Assembly: GCA_012841485.1 (NCBI GenBank)
Contig: DUUU01000286.1
Span: forward strand, 1 to 27,580
DNA from: Armatimonadota bacterium
GTDB taxonomy: Bacteria > Armatimonadota > JAAZEB01
Direction of reading: 5' to 3'
DNA length: 27,580 bases
Positions within the stretch are counted from its first letter, which is position 1. Every line of letters starts with the position of its first letter. Of this stretch, positions 22,971 through 27,580 are shown piece after piece. Both the position numbers and the translations under genes were made by a program. The notes under the pieces were generated by a model. The model saw only the letters and a list, made by a program, of their open reading frames with translations. It did no database searches and was not told where the DNA came from.

Positions 22971-24914
22971 TCACCAGGGGAATGAGAGGTACATCTGCGT
23001 GTCCGTGAGCAGTCCGACGATTCCCCAGATGGCGGGCACCACGTAGTCGCCGAGGATGAGGCCGAGGGCGAACGGAATGCAGCGGCGGTAGAGCCGGATG
23101 CCGCCGACGCGCAAGATGATCAGCTTGGCCAGCCAGGCAACAAAGAAGGGGCACCAGAAGGAGACCATCGAGGGCGTGTTGCCAAGCACGTAGCCGACAG
23201 GGTGCAGCGGCCACCACAGGTAACGCTGGCGCAGCCCCGCGAGGAGGCTGACGATGCCCGCGCCGGCGCCGACGGCGAGCAAACCGTTGAGATCCGGTGG
23301 CGCCGGGTTGCGCAGCCACCGGCCGAGTTGAGCCCACGGTTGCTGCCCCATGCTGGTGACCCAGGGGCGCGTGCGCGCGCTGGCGGCGCCATAGCGATAG
23401 TAGATATCGAGGTGGGACCAAAAGGCGGCGGCGATGCCCACCACCGTGGCCACCACGAGGGCCGCCAGAAGGAGACGGGGCGTGATGCCGGCGAGGGACG
23501 CCATGCGCGTCCCTTCGAGCTGGTGCGGCATCGGGCTGTCGCGATAGTCGAGGTCGAACCACAGCAGGCTGGCGAAAGTGGTGGCCGCCCGTGGCTGCAG
23601 TGCGCCCGTGCCGGCGGCCACATTGATGACCCCGTGCGCGTTCAGGTCGGAGCCGAGCGTCCACCCGGTGCCGGCCTCCGCGACCAGGCGCGATACGGTG
23701 AGGATGGAGAGGAGATAGAGGACCAGGAGCGCCATGCCAGCCCAGAGGGGCAGGCCCAACACCCGGAAGAAGAGCGCCATGGCGGCAAGGCACACGCCCA
23801 GTCCGATCAAAGCCAGCCGGTAGGGGATCACCTCGCCGGCGTCAGATCCCTCTTTCGGAGAGAGCAGGCGCTCCCGCAGGTGGCGGCGCATGCTCCAGAG
23901 GATGACGAGGCCCATGCCAATGTAAGCACCGGCACCCTGCTCCGCGATGTAGGGCGCGCGCGCCAGGGCGACGCCCGCTCCGGGATCCCGGAAGCCAAGG
24001 ATGATGGCAGCGACATTCTCGCTCTTGATCAAGAGGTATGTAAACCAGCAGCTAAAGGAGATGTCCAGGCTGAGCAGGAAGCCGATGCCGATGGCAAAGG
24101 GGTAGAACGCCACCCAGAGGGGCGCGATACCGCTCCAGGGCCGTTGGGTGATGAACTGCGAGATGGAGTAGGGCTTGAGCTGCACATAGGGAAAGGAGGG
24201 ATAGAGCCAGTTGATGTAGTTGATGCTCTCCAGTATGCCGGCGATGGCGAAGCCTGCCCACATGATCCGGTTGCGCCAGAATGCCGGGCCCCCCGTGGCC
24301 ATCTGCATGGGCAAGAGGACGAGCGGGAAGGCGAGACGCTCGTGATCGGTCCATCGCTGGCGCACGAGCACGCCCGCGCAGAGCATAGAGAGGATGAGGA
24401 CCATCAGGAAGGCCGACCAGAGGAGCACCGGGCCGGCCCATGCGCGCAGCACCCGAGGGTCGTAGAGCGTGGAGTGGCCCTGAAAGAAGCCCTTGAGCGC
24501 TTCCGGGTCGCGCACGGCGAACCCGGAGGGGATGAGGGGCAGAAACTCTCCCCAGCCGTTCTCCGGGGTGGCAAAGTAGAAGGGTGCCGCCAGCGTTGGC
24601 ACCAGGAACTGCACCATGCCTACGCCACCGATCGCGGTGCTTAGCGTGAGCATGATATAGAGGAGAACCAGCTCGCCTTGGGTCAGGCCCGCACGCTTGC
24701 CGAACACGCGAACCAGGGCGTTTCCGGCGATAATGGCGGTGAGAAGGATCACCGGCCCGCGCAAGAGGGACGTCTGGGTATACTGTATCGCCTGGGCGAC
24801 TATATAACTGTAGGTACCCAGGAAAGCGCCTCCAGGAATGAGGAGGAGCGCCAGGATCCAGAGGCGCGCGGGAGGCGCCTTTGCCGGTGTCGGAGTTTTT
24901 CTCTCTACTGCCAT
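22971..24914 (-). CDS. Large polytopic membrane protein, DUF6785/DUF6784 family
   Basis: This 647-residue protein has at least 12 hydrophobic helices, from RLWILALLLIPGGAFLGTYSY to the C-terminal FALGLILGDYVVPAIWGIVGLL. The N-terminal half (QGELVLLYIMLTLSTAIGG; LAAPFYFATPENGW) and the C-terminal half (RLVAEAGTGWTLGSDLNAHG; LLWFDLDYRDSPMPHQLEG; WWPLHPVGYVLG) are patterns I associate with the DUF6785 and DUF6784 pair found in Armatimonadota and Planctomycetes-type genomes. The function is unknown; a solute carrier related to oligopeptide transporters is a guess. The ATG 24914 start has only a weak ribosome-binding site. It follows the DUF4838 gene by 130 bp and could be co-transcribed with it. 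Confidence 0.8.
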   Translation of the reverse strand: MAVERKTPTPAKAPPARLWILALLLIPGGAFLGTYSYIVAQAIQYTQTSLLRGPVILLTAIIAGNALVRVFGKRAGLTQGELVLLYIMLTLSTAIGGVGMVQFLVPTLAAPFYFATPENGWGEFLPLIPSGFAVRDPEALKGFFQGHSTLYDPRVLRAWAGPVLLWSAFLMVLILSMLCAGVLVRQRWTDHERLAFPLVLLPMQMATGGPAFWRNRIMWAGFAIAGILESINYINWLYPSFPYVQLKPYSISQFITQRPWSGIAPLWVAFYPFAIGIGFLLSLDISFSCWFTYLLIKSENVAAIILGFRDPGAGVALARAPYIAEQGAGAYIGMGLVILWSMRRHLRERLLSPKEGSDAGEVIPYRLALIGLGVCLAAMALFFRVLGLPLWAGMALLVLYLLSILTVSRLVAEAGTGWTLGSDLNAHGVINVAAGTGALQPRAATTFASLLWFDLDYRDSPMPHQLEGTRMASLAGITPRLLLAALVVATVVGIAAAFWSHLDIYYRYGAASARTRPWVTSMGQQPWAQLGRWLRNPAPPDLNGLLAVGAGAGIVSLLAGLRQRYLWWPLHPVGYVLGNTPSMVSFWCPFFVAWLAKLIILRVGGIRLYRRCIPFALGLILGDYVVPAIWGIVGLLTDTQMYLSFPW

Positions 24915-25044
24915 GGCACGAATGAGTTCCCGCCGGTACTGGACGACTCCTGCCGTAGACGAAGCGTGCGGCGAACTGAGTGTGCGCCTGCGAGACAACC
25001 GGCTGAGAATCACGCATCCGCGGCGTGGGGAGGCTTCGCTCTCA

Positions 25045-26028
25045 TCACAGCGCCGAAGCATACTCCGCGAGGGGAAGCTCGCCAAACGCGCTCACATAAT
25101 CGGCGTCGGCATAGCAGGCAAAGGTGGTGAACTGCCGGATGCCACGCGACCGGTAAGCCTCCAGGTCCTGGGCAAACGCGGGCCGCCGCTGCTCCCAATC
25201 GAGGGCGCGCGTGACCGGCTTGCGCCAGCCGGCGAACGCAGAGACGTCCAGCCAATACTCCAGCACCTGTGCTTGCCCGGCGTCAAAGTGCTCCAGGTTG
25301 GCATCGAGCAGTTCAAAGTAGCGCTTCTTGACCGCGCGGTCGGTCGTTCCTAGCGATGCGTCTCCCTCCACCTTCTCGATGCAGGTGAGGCCTCCCGGGG
25401 CGAACTCGAGGAAGACCCCGGGCGCAGGCCGGACCTGGCTCGGGGGCGTCAAGGTGTAGGCGTAGGCGAGATGCGCCAGCGTGGCGTGGGGATCGAGTGT
25501 GCGCAGCGCGGCGAGGATGCGGTTCTCCACGAGGAGCGCCTGATCCGCGGGGTTGAGGTCGCGGCAATGCGGGCAGCGACAGGCAGGCGCGCCGTCATCT
25601 CCCCAGTAGAAGTAGCGACCGGTGCTCGGACGCAGGGTTTTGGCGAGGCGGAGGGCGGCTTCGGCCACGATCCCCAGCGCCCGTTCGGAGTGGACGCAGA
25701 GGTTGGCATCCGGGGTGCGCTCTCCCGCGTCGTTCATCCGGAAGAGTTCGGGGTTTGCCTCGAAAAGCGAGCGCGGCAGGAGGTCGCGCGCCGCGTGCAG
25801 TTCATACTCCACCGCGAGGCCGAGGCGCTGGCACGCGTCCAGGAATCGCTGGCCTTCCTCCCGCTCCAGGATGGCGGCGATGGTCGCCCCCGCGCGTGAG
25901 TCGTGGAGGGCAAGGGTGGTCAGCCCCGCTTCTTTCGCGCGCTCCGGCCACTCGCGAAAGGTGAGGTCCTCCGGGTTGATCACGACCCCGCGCGTGTAGG
26001 CGCGCGCGTATTCGTAGTGTTCACTCAT
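25045..26028 (-). CDS. DUF4838-like protein, probable glycoside-hydrolase-type TIM barrel
   Basis: This 327-residue protein begins at an ATG after GGAAG. Its central block YFYWGDDGAPACRCPHCRDL (139-158), then ENRILAALRTLDPHATLAHLAYAYT, is the signature of DUF4838, which is related to beta-hexosaminidase/glucuronidase-like TIM barrels. The CRCPHC cluster may bind a metal or be structural. There is no signal peptide, unusual for a polysaccharide-active protein. It sits between a methyltransferase (113 bp) and the DUF6785 membrane protein (130 bp), all on the minus strand. A role in taking up or processing a glycan-derived compound is inference. The frame runs upstream into the methyltransferase gene, but no better start exists. 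Confidence 0.75.
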   Translation of the reverse strand: MSEHYEYARAYTRGVVINPEDLTFREWPERAKEAGLTTLALHDSRAGATIAAILEREEGQRFLDACQRLGLAVEYELHAARDLLPRSLFEANPELFRMNDAGERTPDANLCVHSERALGIVAEAALRLAKTLRPSTGRYFYWGDDGAPACRCPHCRDLNPADQALLVENRILAALRTLDPHATLAHLAYAYTLTPPSQVRPAPGVFLEFAPGGLTCIEKVEGDASLGTTDRAVKKRYFELLDANLEHFDAGQAQVLEYWLDVSAFAGWRKPVTRALDWEQRRPAFAQDLEAYRSRGIRQFTTFACYADADYVSAFGELPLAEYASAL

Positions 26029-26141
26029 GCCGCTTCCAGTTCCCTTCTGTGGGGCGGCCGACCCGACACCGGCCTGGCGGATGACTTCGACCTCCATGGA
26101 CCGCGCTCCTGGCACGCTGGCGTCAGGACTGGCCAACGCCC

Positions 26142-26906
26142 TCACTCCTTGCGGCCCACGAGAAGCAGGTAGAGTGGCAGCCCCTCCAGGGGCGCATTCT
26201 CCCATTCCTCCAGGCCATCGCCCATCTCCTCCAGGGCGAGGAGGCGGCAGCCGGCCGCGAGCATCGCGGAGACGTAGTCGCTCACCGTCCAATGGAACTC
26301 GTAGCTCGGGATCGAGCCGGGCGCCGCGCCGTCCACTTCGTCGGAGCGGTCGGTCTGGAACGGGCCGCGCGCGAAGTAGGGGGCCTCTAGTTCCAGGGGA
26401 GCGACCCCCCATCTCCAGATGCGCCGGAAGGGATGGTACTCGTTGACCATGAAGAGCCCGCCCGGTCTCAGGATGCGTCCGGCTTCCGCGTAATAGCGGC
26501 GCAGCTCGGAAACCCACACGGCCACATGCCCGCCGGTGTAGACCGCATCGAAGCTGGCATCGGGGATGGCGCTCAGGTCGGTCACATCGGCGCGGAGGAA
26601 GCGCACATCCAGGTCGAGTTCCCGCGCGCGGCGAGCGCCGGTGTCGAGTTGCACTTGCGAGATGTCGACCGACGTGACGCGCGCGCCCAGGCCCGCCAGA
26701 GCAAAGACGACCAGGTTGTCGCCGCTGCCGAGAACACAGATCTCCTGTCCGGCCACATCCCCCAAGTAACGGCGCTCTTCGGGCCAGAGGACCTGATCCG
26801 GCTCGCGGTGGCATCGGCGCCACGCGCCGCGCTGGTCGATGCCGGCCTGCCATTTCGGCGAGACGGCATCCCATCCCTTGCGGTTGGCCTCATGATACTC
26901 GTTCAC
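26142..26906 (-). CDS. Class I SAM-dependent methyltransferase
   Basis: This 254-residue protein starts at GTG 26906, with GGAGG 4 nt upstream. Motif I is slightly degenerate (ICVLGSGDNLVVFALAGLGA, 56-75), followed by the acidic residue Asp81 in VTSVDIS, FLRADVTDL (103-111), SFDAVYTGGHVAVWV and the post-motif ILRPGGLFMVNEYHPF. This is a small-molecule methyltransferase pattern resembling UbiE/ubiquinone-type folds; the substrate cannot be told. The N-terminus (EYHEANRKGWDAVSPKWQ) is usual for this subgroup. It is the first gene of a possible operon with the DUF4838 and DUF6785 genes. Confidence 0.85.
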   Translation of the reverse strand: MNEYHEANRKGWDAVSPKWQAGIDQRGAWRRCHREPDQVLWPEERRYLGDVAGQEICVLGSGDNLVVFALAGLGARVTSVDISQVQLDTGARRARELDLDVRFLRADVTDLSAIPDASFDAVYTGGHVAVWVSELRRYYAEAGRILRPGGLFMVNEYHPFRRIWRWGVAPLELEAPYFARGPFQTDRSDEVDGAAPGSIPSYEFHWTVSDYVSAMLAAGCRLLALEEMGDGLEEWENAPLEGLPLYLLLVGRKE

Positions 26907-27267
26907 AGCTCCTCCGATTCGATCTTGCGCATCCACTTCCCGAAAAGCGCGATGCCTCGGGCGGTCTCTCCATCGCCGGTGCGGACCTGAGGTGCCACCC
27001 GCCGGCGGCTTTTCTCCCCGCGGATGGCCCGTCCGGCGAGGCCAACACCCCGTCGCCATTGGCCTCCGCCGCGCGCTGCCGTCATGTTCTAACGGGGGCG
27101 CAACTTCTCTCGCCTGGTTGCCTAGAAGTTCTGTCCTGGCGGGGTCGTATCCTATCGAAGAGTGTGGCCCGAGAGAGGGGAGAAGAGCCTCTCCAGTTGG
27201 GCTCGCGAGGCGTTGACGCCCGGCAGTCAGTGTGCTATAGTAACGGCGTCCAGAAGGAGAGGTCGTT
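26907..27267. other. Divergent intergenic region before tatA
   Basis: This 361-bp gap holds the tatA promoter (27213-27241) and a 7-bp inverted repeat AACTTCT/AGAAGTT (27102-27130, 15-nt loop). I see no promoter for the divergent methyltransferase and no small gene. Confidence 0.5.
27213..27241 (+). promoter_or_regulatory. Promoter of tatA
   Basis: -35 TTGACG (27213-27218), 17-nt spacer ending GTGTGC, -10 TATAGT (27236-27241). The start codon is 27 nt downstream, with AAGGAGAGG between. It repeats the extended -10 seen at three other promoters here. Confidence 0.85.
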
Positions 27268-27420
27268 ATGTTTCATCTTGGCATGCCGGAGCTCCTGATC
27301 CTCCTTGCGATCATCCTGCTCCTCTTTGGTGCGAAGCGTCTGCCGGAACTCGCCCGCGGTGTTGGCAAGAGCATCACGGAGTTTCGCAAGGCGGCAGGCG
27401 GCGAAGAGAAGGAAGCCTGA
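27268..27420 (+). CDS. tatA: Sec-independent protein translocase subunit TatA
   Basis: This 50-residue protein has one N-terminal transmembrane helix ([14 protein letters not shown]), the invariant Phe-Gly pair at the helix end ([15 protein letters not shown]), a short amphipathic helix ([13 protein letters not shown]) and a charged tail (EEKEA). TatA oligomers form the passage of the twin-arginine translocase, which exports folded proteins. It is at the short end of the family (usually 55-90 residues) but complete. ATG follows AAGGAGAGG. No tatC is visible in the window. Confidence 0.93.
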   Translation: MFHLGMPELLILLAIILLLFGAKRLPELARGVGKSITEFRKAAGGEEKEA

Positions 27421-27431
27421 AGCCGGCCACC

Positions 27432-27580
27432 GTGTCTCCACACCGCGCGCAGCGGGCCGTGACCTTTCTTCTTGGCAGCGCCGTCGTGCTGTTTGCGTCC
27501 GCGCTGGCGCTTACCCCTTTCGAGAGCCACGACCTGTGGTGGCATCTGCGGACGGGCGATGAGATCCTGCAGGCCGGCCG
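27432..27580 (+). CDS. N-terminus of a polytopic membrane protein (truncated by window edge)
   Basis: The frame runs to the end of the window. From GTG 27432 it reads about 49 residues with a hydrophobic helix (TFLLGSAVVLFASALALTPF) followed by ESHDLWWHLRTGDEIL. The DLWWHLRTG motif after the first helix is typical of large bacterial membrane proteins of the glycosyltransferase-like or unknown-function class whose helix 1 is followed by D-x-W-W-H-x-x-T-G. The start is uncertain because there is no good ribosome-binding site; GTG 27459 is an alternative. It begins 12 nt after the tatA stop, so is probably co-transcribed. Confidence 0.65.
   Translation, partial: MSPHRAQRAVTFLLGSAVVLFASALALTPFESHDLWWHLRTGDEILQAG

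Noticed and set aside
23202..24644. Plus-strand open frame of 480 codons opposite the DUF6785 gene
   Set aside because: It is hydrophilic antisense to a membrane protein with a clear helix pattern; no domain visible.

Overview
The window is GC-rich bacterial chromosome, densely packed and mostly ordinary in gene content. It suggests a diderm, probably an uncultured member of Armatimonadota or a close relative; this is inference. The reasons are an LptD-like outer-membrane LPS-assembly protein next to a porin with an N-terminal SLH domain, a DUF6785-type membrane protein, a DUF4838 protein, and several FAD or sugar-isomerase-like enzymes of the kind common in that group. There are no tRNA or rRNA genes, CRISPR arrays or transposases that I can see.

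Layout. 1-555 is the 3' part of a UbiE/MenG quinone methyltransferase, convergent with a PBP4-type D-Ala-D-Ala carboxypeptidase (607-2181, minus). A single-receiver response regulator (2528-3346, plus) overlaps the 3' end of a DnaE2-type error-prone polymerase (3285-6458, minus). The polymerase has a well-formed promoter with a LexA-like dyad in its spacer. Then come a TIM-barrel sugar isomerase/epimerase-like protein (6823-7632, minus), divergent from a DapA/NAL-superfamily aldolase (7837-8760, plus), a secreted PHP-domain protein (8816-10150, minus) and aspartokinase (10536-11843, minus).

12274-17645 is a plus-strand run: an orphan carbohydrate-binding-like protein, a persulfide-dioxygenase/rhodanese fusion, an MFS transporter, an FAD oxidoreductase and a small helix-turn-helix protein. 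17762-21828 (minus) encodes the cell envelope: an LptD-like protein downstream of the SLH porin, with a textbook terminator between them. The porin has a near-consensus promoter about 370 nt upstream, and the leader between them carries several strong hairpins. 22338-26906 (minus) holds a CopD-like membrane protein, a DUF6785 membrane protein, a DUF4838 protein and a SAM methyltransferase. The window ends with a 50-residue TatA (27268-27420, plus) and the start of a polytopic membrane protein.

I found no obvious undescribed multi-gene defence or biosynthetic system. The most interesting material lies outside the genes: the structured porin leader, a shared promoter signature (TTGACR, 17-18 nt, then GTRTGC followed by a -10 box) seen four times, the putative SOS operator, and at least three short families of dispersed intergenic repeats.
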